From: Neurospora intermedia
Taxonomy: Eukaryota; Ascomycota; Sordariomycetes; Sordariales; Sordariaceae
Length of the DNA stretch: 64,000 bases
NCBI GenBank assembly: GCA_037102815.1
Contig: BTPP01000002.1
Span: 2,356,001-2,420,000 of the forward strand
Direction of reading: 5' to 3'
Within the stretch, counting starts at the first letter, position 1. Each line of letters begins with the position of its first letter. The position numbers were made by a program, and so were the translations under genes. Below, in pieces: positions 13,825-25,409 of this stretch. The notes below the pieces were generated by a model that was not told the origin of the DNA, searched no databases, and saw only the letters and a program-made list of their open reading frames with translations.

Positions 13825-14536
13825 TGTGTTTGAATATCAAGTCGCCAGACGTAGAGAAGTACTTCTCCGGCCAACATTCAACGTGGATTGGACAGTTTCC
13901 GTATGCGCCGTGTATTCATGCCACTCTCCATGGTGCCGCTTGAAAGCAAATCGAAAGAAGGCAAGATGTTGCGAAGAGGTCGACGTCGCCGCACGTCAAC
14001 TAAAGAAAACAGAGCGCAGGAGCAAGCGACGACATGTCGAAGTTCACCAATCTCAAGATAGAGGGAGCTTTCACAGGTGCCCTTGACAATCGCAAGTGGT
14101 GGTAGAGGTACGTGGTAAGTACCTGCCTTGCTAGGATGGCGGACGTAGAATTGCAGGTCGCTCCCAATTCCAACTTGAAGTCAATTTTAGGGGCGCGCTC
14201 TTGGAATTGGATAGAGCGACTGGAGCTGTGTAGGTAGGCAACGAAGGTACTTACTGCATAATAGTACACTATCTCTTAAGAGCGAGACGAACCTTGATGG
14301 GTAGGGGGGTTTGTCTGATTCCCGTCAAGTATAGACACTGTGTACACTATTTAACTCACCTACTTTGTTCTGTCTTTTGAGATCGTTACGACAGTGCAGA
14401 ACTTAGTATGCACAGTTGTTTCAAAACCCAGACCCCGTCGGTACTCTGGCATTCCAAGTTGCGGTTCCCAACGGCAATGGGGTGCCAAATACCCTAGCCG
14501 CCTGGGCTACAGGGCAGCGGCGGCAGTAGGAGCGTA
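13825..14536. other. Spacer upstream of CSF1, ending at transposon
   Basis: Contains the presumed promoter and 5' leader of the CSF1 homologue and runs to the TA target site of the DNA transposon at 14535-14536. No supported gene was seen. Confidence 0.5.
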
Positions 14537-14585
14537 CCGTATAAACTCGAGAGATTCAGAATTGAAAATTCCCTATCTCAGCGCC
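14537..14585 (+). repeat. Left terminal inverted repeat of first transposon
   Basis: Forty-nine bases starting CCGTATAAACTCGAGAG and ending CTCAGCGCC. They are an exact reverse complement of 17416-17464 and are preceded by the TA duplication. Confidence 0.95.
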
Positions 14586-17415
14586 GGGCAGAGTATATGC
14601 TGGCGCCCCGTAAGCCAGTATATGCTAGTATATGTACCTACCAAATTTTAGCTGGTGAGCAATGTAGTATAGTATTGAGGGTCGGGGTTTAATGGTTCCA
14701 GCGGTCTCTCCCCTGCTCGTAAGTTCGTTGGGTTCGTCGGGTGGTTTCGTTCGTTGTTAATATGCTGTTATTTGGGGTATCGTTATAGATATATTGAAGT
14801 GGCGTATTAATTAATAGAGGGCGCCTACTTTACCTTCTAATACTAAGCTTGTTGAAATTCGCCCTAGTCCTTTTAAGAAGCTATATAAAGATTATAAAGT
14901 CCGACGATTGGTATCGATTAAATGTATTGAGCGATTTTATTCTATAGAGAAAAAGCTTTAGGTTAGTGCGCTCCGTATAATTATCGACGGTAAGTTGGGG
15001 AGTAAGGGAGGATATTAATAATATTATATTAATTAAATTCGTAATAGGTTTTCGCTTACCTAATTTAAATGCGAATTGTCTTCGATAATTATGAGTACTG
15101 CTCTCGCTAATGGTCTGGCGGCGGCGGTTGTAATAACGGTAATTGTAACGTTTATTATTGAGAAGCTTATTATTTTTATAAAATCCCTGTCGGGATTATA
15201 GTGAGTTAGTAGAGTAATTGCGATATAATTTTATTGAATTTAACGAAAGAGGGGAAGGCGATATAGTTGTTAATAGAAAGGAGATTGTATAAAGCCTTTT
15301 AGTATATCTGCCGCTATAATAAGTCGCTAATAATTTAGTCCTAGTTTCGTTGTCGGTCGATTATCCTTTTTATTAAAGCGTACTTAGCGATTTAGTATAT
15401 ATTTAAATTCTTATACGGTTGGTTTGGGAACTTCCTTTATCGATATATTATTATATATTGAAGGGTTATTTATTAAATTTAGAAGCTCCCCGATAAATTA
15501 TATATAAAAGTTAGTAGCTTTCTTTGGTAAGGGTATTATTTAAATAGCGGATATTTAAATGTGGGGTATTATAATTAATTATAAATTTAGATTTATTAAG
15601 TGTAATAGTTAACCGACCGTCCTTAGTACCTGTACGCAATTCCCTCCTTCTTATATTATTAACTTTAATGAAGTCCTATTTAATTTTGAGTATTTTAACG
15701 GCGTTACGTACGATTTTAAAGGTTCTAAAATTATTTTTGGTAAGACTGTTCGTAGCGGTTGGAGTAAGTGGTAATATTCTTTTATCTTCTATATTTTTGC
15801 CGACGGCGGTTAGCGATTGAAATTGATAGTTATTTTTTATAGGGAGGGGAAGGTTTGTAATAAAAAAGGCTACTTCTATACGAAGGATATATTAGTTTAG
15901 TTTAACGATAAAACGTATTAAAATAAGTATTTCTTCTCTATATAATTAAATAAAGAGTTTACCCCCGTTTTAAAAGAATTAGGAGGAAACGTTTTATTAA
16001 TTATAAATATATATTTATTTTATAACTTATAGAAGGTTAAAGAGAAGTTCTACGAAATTAATTAGACTTTTGCTAAATTAATACGTATAGTAACGGTTAT
16101 AATCCCTAATAGTTTTACGAATCTATTCTAGCTGTTAAATATAATAGTTAATTCTTTATTTAAAAAGATAATTAGAAACGAAACCGAGTAATTGTAAGAA
16201 TAATAATATATTGATAATCCGGGTAAATGATGGTCCGTCTCTAATAAGAGGGTTCTAGTTATTTATACTATTTTCCGTTATTATAAGAGATTATAGACGG
16301 ATAAAAAGGGTATTATTGTTAAAGTATTTAAAGATAACGGTATATCTATACTTCCAAACGGGTTAGAAAATTACTTAATTAATATTAAAAATATTACTAA
16401 AAATACCTTGGTCTAGGATAATTAAGAGCGGGTAAGTAATACTATTAGTGATAAGTTAGGCGAGTTTAAAATTATCCCTAAAGACGAAGACGACGAAGGT
16501 CTTTATTTTAATTTTAATAATAAGGAAGTAGAAGAGAGGAGATAAAAAGTAAGGGAGGTAGCGATAGTTCAATATAGGTAATTAATTTATAATATTTTAA
16601 AAGATATATTATATAACTGTAGATTATCGAAATAGAATAATAAATTAGAGTTTATAATATGATTAAAGGTATATAAATTATAGTAATAATAATTCGTGTA
16701 AATAGATTAGTCTAATTAATAGTAATTAATTTTAATTATTATTATTATTAGTATCGCTGCCGTTAATAAATTAGGCTTTAATAGATTCGCTGCCGTTAAA
16801 ATACTAGTAAATAGTAGCTTTACCTTCCTACTATTAATGTACTATATTAAGGCGGCTATCCTATTTATACTAATACTTACCTAATTTAGTTAAGTAATAA
16901 AAGATTTCAATTTTAGTCCTAATATCCTTCTTAATATAGTAACGGCTTCTATTACGAACTTAGTTAAAGTGGGTTACCTTTTAGAAGTCTATTAGAGTTA
17001 GACCTTCCCTAATATTAGGGGATAATAGTATTTAAGGGATAATGAAGTATTTAGTACGTTTAACGAATTATTGGGCGTTAGTAAAATTGTTTGTAATGTT
17101 TATAGAGACTATTAGAGAGATTTAATACTACGGGATTATTATTATTTACTTACAAACTATATTGATATTGCTAAGTAGAACCTTTTAGGGCGCTATAGTA
17201 GGGGTGGAAGTACGGTAGTTAGTACTATTAGGGATGAACGAGAGAAATTAGGCCTAAATTCCCTAGTAAAAGAGGAGAAACCCCCCCGGCAAAAAGTATA
17301 GTAAAAAAGGCTAGAGTTTATAGTCCCCCGTTTAGAATTATTGCCTACTATTGTAATTTGTGTACGTTTTAATGTATAGGCTCGGGTCTGACCTGCGTAG
17401 ATATGTGCTCTGTGA

Positions 17416-17464
17416 GGCGCTGAGATAGGGAATTTTCAATTCTGAATCTCTCGAGTTTATACGG
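17416..17464 (-). repeat. Right terminal inverted repeat of first transposon
   Basis: Exact reverse complement of 14537-14585, followed by TA at 17465-17466. The bases just inside (CAGAG on both sides after three differing bases) extend the similarity imperfectly. Confidence 0.95.
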
Positions 17465-17837
17465 TAGGTAGGCGTGTACATGTGGTTGCCCACCCACAGC
17501 CCAGCGTCATGCATGGCCTGCGGGCTCCTCCGACCGTCATCGTCACCCTCCCCTCCCGATTGCCCAGACCACGAGACGTCGGGCCAACTACGACCTCCAT
17601 CCCACCCTAGATACCCAAGGTATCTTTACGTCGGTGACATCGCGATCCCGTTACCACCGTTAGGCTGCACCTTTTCCAGGTGCAATACCAGTACTTCTTC
17701 GCTCCACCATGCCGGCGCAACATGCCATAGGTTGAACGGCTTTTACTCTACTTGCGATCAATAAGGCGTTGCCGCGCAGCTTTTGGGCCCCAAGTTCCGT
17801 CCAGATACCTCGTTGCCAGGATCCCGAGACAGAAAAC
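17465..17837. other. Upstream region of the Hfl1-like gene
   Basis: This 373-bp stretch lies between the transposon and the start codon of the DUF300 gene. The transposon therefore inserted within about 0.4 kb of the start codon, inside the probable promoter area. No separate gene or clear TATA box was seen. Confidence 0.5.
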
Positions 17838-19910
17838 ATGGGAGGCACCGGCCAAAAGCTCGCCGATGTGGCAACCATAGTCGGAGGCGTCGCGTCTATT
17901 GTCGCGACTCTGCTCTCCATGGTGTATGTCTACCCTACAGATCCGCATCGTGTCGCAGCTCCAACTCCAGCGCCTGAAATATCATGCTGACCAAGCTCTG
18001 TAACAGGTCAATATGGCTCCAAACGTGAGTTGCCCACCCATCGCCCGTGTTGCGAACGTCTTGCTCATCCAAGTCCGGCCGTTGATATTCAGCAGTAAAA
18101 ACTATCGCAAGCCGCTTTTGCAACGTTATGTTGTACGGATCCTCCTCATGTGAGTTTACATGTTATCACCCTGTGGGACTGCTCTGTGGGCGGAGTTCCT
18201 GATCATTCTCCATCTTCAGGGTTCCAATATACTCGATCGCCTCATGGACTAGCATGGTTTCACGGACCGCAGCAGCCTTTGTCGACCCCATCAGAGACAT
18301 ATACGAGGCTTTCACCATCTACACATTCTTCCAGCTGTTAATCAACTACTTGGGCGGAGAACGAGCCCTCATTATCATGACCCATGGTCGCGAGCCGATC
18401 CATCATCTCTGGCCGATGAACCACGTCCTCCCTCAAGTTGATATTTCCGATCCGCATACCTTCCTCGCCATAAAGCGGGGCATCTTGCAATATGCATGGA
18501 TGAAGCCGATTTTGGCCTTGGCGGCTGTTATCATGAAAGCAACTGGGAGCTACCATGAGGGAGACATCAAACTTAACTCGGGCTATTTCTGGAGCGGCAT
18601 TATCTACAACATCAGCGTCACAGTCAGCTTGTACTGTTTGGGCTTGTTCTGGGTATGCATGAACAACGACCTAAAGCCTTTCCGACCAATGCCCAAGTTC
18701 CTGTGTGTAAAGGCCATTATCTTTGCATCTTATTGGCAAGGCTTTGCCCTTGGAATTCTGGTGTTTCTTGGGGCTTTCCCGAATGTCGAAGGATACACAC
18801 AAGACGGCCTTGCGGCAGCCATTCAGGACTTCCTCATTTGTCTCGAGATGCCAGCCTTTGCCATTGCTCATTGGTATGCCTTCTCTTGGCACGACTTTGC
18901 CGACAGCAGAGTGTCTGCCGCAAGAATGCCGGTCAAGTATGCGATGAGGGACGCCTTCGGGATTCGCGACTTGATCCAGGACTCCAAGGAAACTTTTACG
19001 GGTGACAAGTACGGTTACCGCGTCTTTGACTCGGGCGACAAAATCATGGCACATGAGCAGTCGCGGTCGAGACTGGCCAGACTTAAGGAAGGCATGCGAT
19101 ATGAGCGAGGAGGCAAGGGCAAATATTGGATACCAAGACCCGACGAAATCACTCAGAACACCCCGCTGTTGGGTGCAAACGGCGGCCCGAGCAGGAGGAG
19201 CAATTCGTCCTCTCCGCACCACGATGATGCTGACGAGGTTATACTTGATCCAGAGGAAGAACAACTCTACGCAGGAGCTAGGAAACTCGAGTTTGGTGAC
19301 TGGAATGTAAGGAACTGCTTTATCGCTACATGGCACACTTGACATTGTCTGACTTTGTTTCTAGTATCCCGTCATTACAGCCAACGAGCCGTGGAAAGAT
19401 CGTTATCGATCACCTCACCCTAGTCTCTTCCAAAACACTCCCACCGGGAGCTTTTACAATCGATCATCCTCAAGTAGAAGCTCAGTGCCCACGCTTAACC
19501 CCAGGGATCCTCTCGAAAGGCGGAAGAAGGAGGCACCAGAAGGCCCTGAAGCCCTTCCCAACGATAAGAAGGGCAAAAAGAAGGCAGACCCAAATGGCCA
19601 ACGGGCCACGAACTCTACCCCAGATAAGGGCATGGATCCCTTGGAGATCGCATATGGCCCCATGATGGGCACGACCTCTAAACTTACAGAAGACGATTTC
19701 AGAGTTGACGATGTCAGCCCTCATCATCCGCACGGCACATCGCCCGGGCATGACACCTCACATGATCTTGAGGATGACGGAAAAGGTACCCCGGTCACGG
19801 AAGTGTCTAACCACTGGGGTCATGCTACGGATACCGAAGGGGAAGAAGAGAGAAGCCCACACTTTACTGTTGGTGGTGAAGAGGAGTTTCAGAACGTGTG
19901 GGGAAGGTGA
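17838..19910 (+). CDS. DUF300/TMEM184-family membrane protein (Hfl1-like)
   Basis: Seven-helix-type protein of the organic solute transporter alpha/TMEM184/DUF300 family (PF03619). Yeast Hfl1 and its S. pombe counterpart sit in the vacuole membrane and bind Atg8; that role is family knowledge and not shown here. Five exons: 17838-17923, 18007-18024, 18096-18149, 18220-19306 and 19365-19910, coding 596 residues. Exon 2 is only 18 nt. The joined N-terminus reads SMVSIWLQTKNYRKPLL, then VRILLMVPIYSIASW. Conserved blocks follow: DPIRDIYEAFTIYTFFQLL, a GGE loop, LAIKRGILQYAWMKP, the FWSGIIYNISVTVSLY helix and ICLEMPAFAIAHWYAFSW. The tail from about residue 300 is hydrophilic, with Ser/Asp/Glu-rich stretches, and is presumably cytosolic. 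Donors and acceptors are canonical (GTATGT, GTGAGT, GTGAGT, GTAAGG) and the summed length is a multiple of three. Identification is confident. Confidence 0.92.
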
Positions 19911-20993
19911 CATTATCTTGCTTGAGGCGCTGTTTTTGCTTTCGAGTTTTCTCCTTTGCTTTTTCGAGCTTGCGTGTTGCAGGAATTATTTCGATGTCAA
20001 AGAGACCGTGGTAGGGATGCATACACTACGATTACAGGTTCAATTAAGTTGTGCGGCCGTCGGACTGGCGTTAGAGCAGGGCCTATTGTTTGTTTCGGTA
20101 TAGCAAACCTTCAAGTAGAGCATTCGTAGACATTATCTTCATCTAAGTACACATATGGTACTCTTGTGTTGGTGTTGCGGTATTGACAAAAAATTGACCT
20201 ACACTGTAGACATAAGTCTCCGCCGCCGGTCATTCTTTGCTTGCCCCTGAAGGAGCCCTGTTTGCTTTCTGGAGTGTCAAACGTTAAATGAGAAAAGTCA
20301 ATAGCATCATCGCATATCTTTGCCCAGTGAAACGGTAGCATGTCCAAGACGTTCGGGAATAAACGATATACTCACGATACTTAACTCTGCTCAGTCTGGA
20401 GTCGTACCTGTTCCACTACCGATACGTAGCATGCCTCGAGCACGCCCAACCGACGCCTCGAAGTGAAACGATGATCGTCAGTTTCATTGCGGGGTACAGT
20501 GACCACTATCTTTGGGATCGTATTTGGCCACTGGAACAAGCTGGCAGGAGCTCAACTTAAGCTATGGCCACATTCATCATTGTGTAACATGAGATCTCTA
20601 AATGTATAGCCTATTACCTATTCGAACTCGCCGAGTGAGCAACAGAACGGCGTCGTTCTTGATGTTTACCGTATGGCCGGAACTACCCGATGGTAAAGCA
20701 AGATATACTTGTAGATAGATCAGACGTTTACCCATGTTCAAGACCTATTCGACACTTGAAAGCTATCCATTTTTCGGGGCGGCAAGGAACCGTTCCATTT
20801 GGACACTCCTGCTGTAGTGCTAGAACTCGCAAATCCAATCTCTGCAGCGGTACTAAATCCACTTCACTGCCTCCAGATCTCCATTAAAGCTATGTACTAT
20901 GCAGTACACCACCGGTAATAAAACGCGAGGGCGGAGCACGGGGGGTAAGAACCCCGGATCCGTCGAGGTACAGTAGATACCCCTGCTTCTACA

Positions 20994-21047
20994 ACCCCCT
21001 CCTTCTGCAAACTCCCTAATAAATGCAAGAAATTCCGTGCCCGAATT
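20994..21047 (+). repeat. Internal direct repeat, copy 1, of MITE-like element
   Basis: Contains CCTTCTGCAAACTCCCTA followed by AAATGCAAGAAA and GCCCG. It matches 21228-21285 with a few substitutions and indels. Confidence 0.8.
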
Positions 21048-21227
21048 ATTGTCCTATACCAAAGCTGCAAACTGCAAATTGCAAGGCCTCAAAGCCAAAT
21101 TTGCAAGTACAGGGGTGTCTTTTTGCTGGGATAGAACATTTTGACTCCTGTACAAGGCGGCTTACTCCACTTTTTTTGGTGGCCAGCCCGCGATTCCAAT
21201 AGGCAACGGCTGTTAGAGAGTCCGTGC

Positions 21228-21285
21228 ACCCTCCCCCCCTTCTGCAAAATCCCTATTAAATGCAAGAAAATTGGCTGCCCGGATT
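21228..21285 (+). repeat. Internal direct repeat, copy 2, of MITE-like element
   Basis: Contains CCTTCTGCAAAATCCCTA, AAATGCAAGAAAA and GCCCG in the same order and orientation as copy 1 at 20994-21047. Confidence 0.8.
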
Positions 21286-22541
21286 CCTTGTAGAAACAGG
21301 GGTATCTACTGTACATGGAGTGTTGACAAGCTGCTGAGCTGGTCCGGGCGGTTTACATAGAGGTAGTTCAGTTGTATAGCTGTATGTCAGCTTATAGAAA
21401 CAACCATGGGTCGTTTTTTAGGCGGCACTATGCAGCGATTGTCTCTCGGGACTTGCCCGGTTGAAATTCATTCAACAATTAAACGACGATGATGATGTCT
21501 CCATCCAGCTTCTTTGTGTGTTCCAGCTCGGTTGCCACGGCGAGCATCTGAGGTGAGATTACCTCTAGGTACCTCAGTGTTGCCGCCGGGAGTTGAAACC
21601 TGGAACTGCCTCATGAACCTCAGGCTACCTCTAGCTTGAGCGGGCCAAAGCTCCGACCTCCAAGCAGCGGAGGTCAGTAACAGCTCGGGCAGATACCTGC
21701 CAGCTTCACTAACACAGCATGATGTCCCGGGGCATTGGGCGGTAGCCGGAGCTTCAGATTGCTAGCTCATCAAGCGATGAATTTTCGTATTGCCCCACAA
21801 GAACCAATTCCTCAAAGTAGCGGGTGCTTCAACTCGACGAGCTCGCAAGATAAGCTAAACCGAAAAAGAGACACCTAGATAGGTAGTGTTCGGTCAGAAG
21901 AGTCATGATGAGATGTGATGAAGTCAATGAATGCTGCTCGGTGAAGTGGTTCGGTGCAATGGCGGCCTGGTGCATTCAGATGGAGGTTCAAGATCATCAT
22001 GGACATTCACTGGCCGACTCCGAATTGGGGGGAGGGGCAAAACAGGGCTTGACCCTCGTTAGGTGGTGAAGTCAGACATCAGGCGGTGCCGCGCACAAGA
22101 GGCCAGATATTGACCAATCAAACAGCGGTCTGCAGTCACTCTGCCCCACTAATGCTAACCCCTCCTCCCCCTCCCCTCGCCAATTTTTTTGCAGTTTGCC
22201 CTCCCCGCCCACCACCAGTCCTTGGCCAGTCCCACAAGTGCAATTTGGCTGCAGGATACAAGGTGGCCGCCCTCGACTCCATATTAACGTCCTTCGACCC
22301 TCTTTTCCGACCTGCCTTCACTGTTTTTGGTTTGCTCGTCGGGGGCTGATACCTCTACTGAGCACTAGCATTTTTGCCAAGTTGGACTGTTTTTCCCGGG
22401 ATCTTGCTTTGTCAGTTCTCGGCTGGTTCGCTTCCGTTGCATTTGAGTGAGGAAAAAAAATCTCGTTCTCTCGAGACTTCTTCCTTTCCACACCACGTCA
22501 AACACCCATTTTAGCAGTGTGTGTCAGACAATACCGCCAAA

Positions 22542-25409
22542 ATGGTCAAGTAAGTCCTCTTCGTTTGACCAAGACCGTCGTCTTCATGGTCGCCTTTACT
22601 GCATCCACATCGTCGTCGCCGTCTTCGACCATGTCGTCGTCGCCGCCGTCGTCGTCGTCGTCGATGGTTGCAAACCTCTTGGACTTCCTCTACCCCGCCC
22701 GGAGATAAGGACATCAAGTCCGCAAACATCAACAACAACAACAACATGCTGACATTGGTCCTTTGCATAGCTTCACGATTGACGAGATCCGTGCCTTGAT
22801 GGACAAGCCCACTAACGTGCGCAACATGTCCGTCATTGCGCACGTTGATCACGGCAAGTCCACTTTGACCGACTCTCTCCTCGCCAAGGCCGGTATCATT
22901 TCCTCCGGCAAGGCTGGTGAGGCTCGCGCCACGGATACTCGTGCCGACGAGCAGGAGCGTGGTATCACCATCAAGTCTACTGCCATCTCCCTCTACGGCA
23001 CCCTCCCCGATGAGGAGGACATCAAGGACATCGTTGGCCAGAAGACTGACGGTACGCTATACCTTTCCCACAGACACTGGTAGGCCAGGAAGCTAAGACA
23101 TCACAGGCAAGGATTTCTTGATCAACTTGATCGACTCGCCCGGTCACGTTGATTTCTCTTCCGAAGTCACTGCTGCCCTCCGTGTCACCGATGGTGCTCT
23201 CGTTGTCGTCGACACCGTCGAGGGTGTCTGCGTCCAGACCGAGACCGTCCTTCGTCAGGCTCTCGGTGAGCGCATCAAGCCCGTTGTTGTCATCAACAAG
23301 GTCGATCGTGCTCTTCTCGAGCTCCAGGTCTCCAAGGAGGACCTTTACCAGTCCTTCTCTCGTACCATCGAGTCCGTTAACGTCATCATCTCTACCTACT
23401 TCGACAAGTCCCTCGGTGACGTCCAGGTCTACCCCGACCGCGGTACCGTTGCCTTCGGTTCCGGTCTCCACGGCTGGGCCTTCACCATCCGCCAGTTCGC
23501 CACCCGCTACGCCAAGAAGTTCGGTGTCGACCGCAACAAGATGATGGAGCGTCTCTGGGGCGACAACTACTTCAACCCCAAGACCAAGAAGTGGACCAAG
23601 AACGGCACCTACGAGGGCAAGGAGCTCGAGCGTGCTTTCAACCAGTTCATTCTCGACCCCATCTTCAAGATCTTCTCCGCTGTCATGAACTTCAAGAAGG
23701 ACGAGGTTGCCGCTCTCCTCGAGAAGCTCAACCTTAAGCTCGCTACTGACGACAGAGAGAAGGAGGGCAAGCAGCTTCTCAAGGCCGTCATGAAGGCCTT
23801 CCTTCCCGCTGCTGACTGCTTGTTGGAGATGATGATCCTCCACCTTCCTTCCCCCGTCACCGCCCAGGCTTACCGTGCCGAGACTCTCTACGAGGGTCCC
23901 CAGGACGACGAGGCCGCCATGGCCATCAAGACCTGCGACCCCAAGGGTCCTCTCATGCTCTACGTCTCCAAGATGGTTCCCACTTCCGATAAGGGTCGTT
24001 TCTACGCTTTCGGTCGTGTCTTCGCCGGTACCGTCCGCTCCGGTCTCAAGGTCCGTATCCAGGGCCCCAACTACACCCCCGGCAAGAAGGAGGATCTCTT
24101 CATCAAGGCCATTCAGCGTACCGTCCTCATGATGGGTGGCAAGGTCGAGCCCATCGACGACATGCCCGCTGGTAACATTGTTGGTCTCGTCGGTATCGAC
24201 CAGTTCCTTCTCAAGTCTGGTACCCTTACCACCTCCGAGACTGCCCACAACATGAAGGTCATGAAGTTCTCCGTCTCCCCCGTCGTCCAGCGTTCCGTCC
24301 AGGTCAAGAACGCCCAGGATCTTCCCAAGCTTGTCGAGGGTCTCAAGCGTCTCTCCAAGTCCGACCCTTGCGTCCTTACCTTCTCCAACGAGTCTGGTGA
24401 GCACGTCGTTGCTGGTGCTGGTGAGCTCCATCTCGAGATTTGCTTGAACGATCTTGAGAACGACCACGCCGGTGTCCCTCTTACCATCTCCGACCCCGTC
24501 GTCCAGTACCGTGAGACCGTCGCTGGCAAGTCCTCCATGACTGCCCTCTCCAAGTCTCCCAACAAGCACAACCGTCTCTACATGGTTGCCGAGCCCCTTG
24601 ACGAGGACCTCTGCCTTGCCATCGAGGCCGGCAAGATCACCCCCCGTGACGATTTCAAGGCCCGTGCCCGTATCCTCGCTGATGACTTCGGCTGGGACGT
24701 CACTGATGCCCGTAAGATCTGGGCTTTCGGCCCCGACACCAACGGTGCCAACTTGCTCGTTGACCAGACCAAGGCCGTTCAGTACCTCAACGAAATCAAG
24801 GATTCCGTTGTCTCCGGTTTCCAGTGGGCCACCCGTGAGGGTCCCATCGGTGAGGAGCCCATGCGCTCCATCCGCTTCAACATCCTTGATGTTACCCTCC
24901 ACGCTGATGCTATTCACCGTGGTGGCGGTCAGATCATCCCTACTGCTCGTCGCGTTCTTTACGCTGCTACCCTTCTTGCCGAGCCCTCGCTCCTCGAGCC
25001 CGTGTTCTTGGTCGAGATCCAGGTTCCCGAGCAGGCCATGGGTGGTGTCTACGGTGTCCTCACCCGCCGTCGTGGTCACGTCTTCGGCGAGGAGCAGCGC
25101 CCCGGCACTCCCCTCTTCACCATCAAGGCCTACCTCCCCGTCATGGAGTCTTTCGGCTTCAACGGCGATCTTCGTGCCGCCACCTCCGGCCAGGCTTTCC
25201 CCCAGTCCGTCTTCGATCACTGGGAGCGTCTCCCCGGTGGCTCTCCTCTCGACTCCACCTCCAAGGTCGGTCAGATCGTCCAGGAGATGCGCAAGCGCAA
25301 GGGTCTCAAGGTCGAGGTTCCCGGCTACGAGAACGTAAGTTTCACTCTGCTCTACTATGACGGGTAATATGTTGCTAACAAAGCTGTACAGTACTACGAC
25401 AAGCTCTAA
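22542..25409 (+). CDS. Translation elongation factor 2 (eEF2)
   Basis: GTPase that moves the ribosome along mRNA after each peptide bond, in the cytosol. Four exons: 22542-22549 (8 nt), 22771-23051, 23107-25334 and 25392-25409 (18 nt, ending YYDKL), giving 844 residues, the usual eEF2 length. The start is set by the tiny first exon, ATGGTCAA, before GTAAGT; joining gives [14 protein letters not shown], the family N-terminus. Motifs are the P-loop AHVDHGKST (26-34), the RGITIKST switch, [12 protein letters not shown], and the diphthamide loop [19 protein letters not shown] with the modified His at about 700. Codons end overwhelmingly in C or G, a sign of very high expression. The 221-bp first intron carries a GTC/GCC trinucleotide run (about 22633-22663) and a CAA run close to the branch site CTGAC. 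Paralogues such as Snu114 or Ria1 are excluded by length and by the intact diphthamide loop. Confidence 0.98.

Larger units (their letters stand above)
14537..17464 (+). mobile_element. Pogo-like Tc1/mariner DNA transposon, RIP-decayed
   Basis: A 2928-bp element with 49-bp perfect terminal inverted repeats, flanked on both sides by TA (14535-14536 and 17465-17466), the target-site duplication of Tc1/mariner elements. The interior is very AT-rich and carries a non-functional transposase on the plus strand. Around 15640-15900 the frame reads FEYFNGVTYDFKGSK, then VRSGWSKW, then IFADGG, a pattern known from fungal pogo-type DDE_1 transposases. Around 16110-16170 it reads IIPNS, then LFKKIIRNETE, the place of the family's LQPLD-type motif, and further down KWSVSNKRVL. 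Many in-frame stops are explained by C-to-T change at CpA. CpA is nearly absent on the plus strand (about six in 2.5 kb, all followed by A) while TpG remains common. Roughly 200 bp at the left end and the terminal repeats are not mutated. Superfamily is confident, exact family less so. Confidence 0.85.
20971..21311. mobile_element. Short non-coding TA-flanked inverted-repeat element (MITE-like, composite)
   Basis: The 341-bp unit begins CAGTAGATACCCCTGCTTCT and ends with its reverse complement (one mismatch over about 23 bases). It is bordered by TA at 20969-20970 and 21312-21313, as for Tc1/mariner-derived MITEs. It has no coding capacity. A degenerate direct repeat of about 55 bp lies just inside the left end (20994-21047) and again near the right end (21228-21285). 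A third copy of the end motif, TACAGGGGTGTCT, sits at about 21109. This suggests two related units joined or nested, with the second truncated at its left side. The autonomous partner is not in the window, since the ends differ from both larger transposons. Confidence 0.75.
19911..22541. other. Intergenic spacer between Hfl1-like and EF-2 genes
   Basis: A 2.6 kb stretch without a supported gene. It contains a composite MITE-like repeat (20971-21311) and, near its right end, the promoter of the EF-2 gene. The last 400 bp are pyrimidine-rich, as usual upstream of fungal translation genes. Small open frames here lack coding character. Confidence 0.6.

Noticed and set aside
18671-19345. 224-codon minus-strand frame over the DUF300 gene
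   Set aside because: Lies entirely within the confident DUF300 exon 4 on the opposite strand; composition is random.
20600-20660. Possible tRNA B-box (GAGTTCGAATA on the minus strand)
   Set aside because: No matching A box or cloverleaf arms at the right distance.
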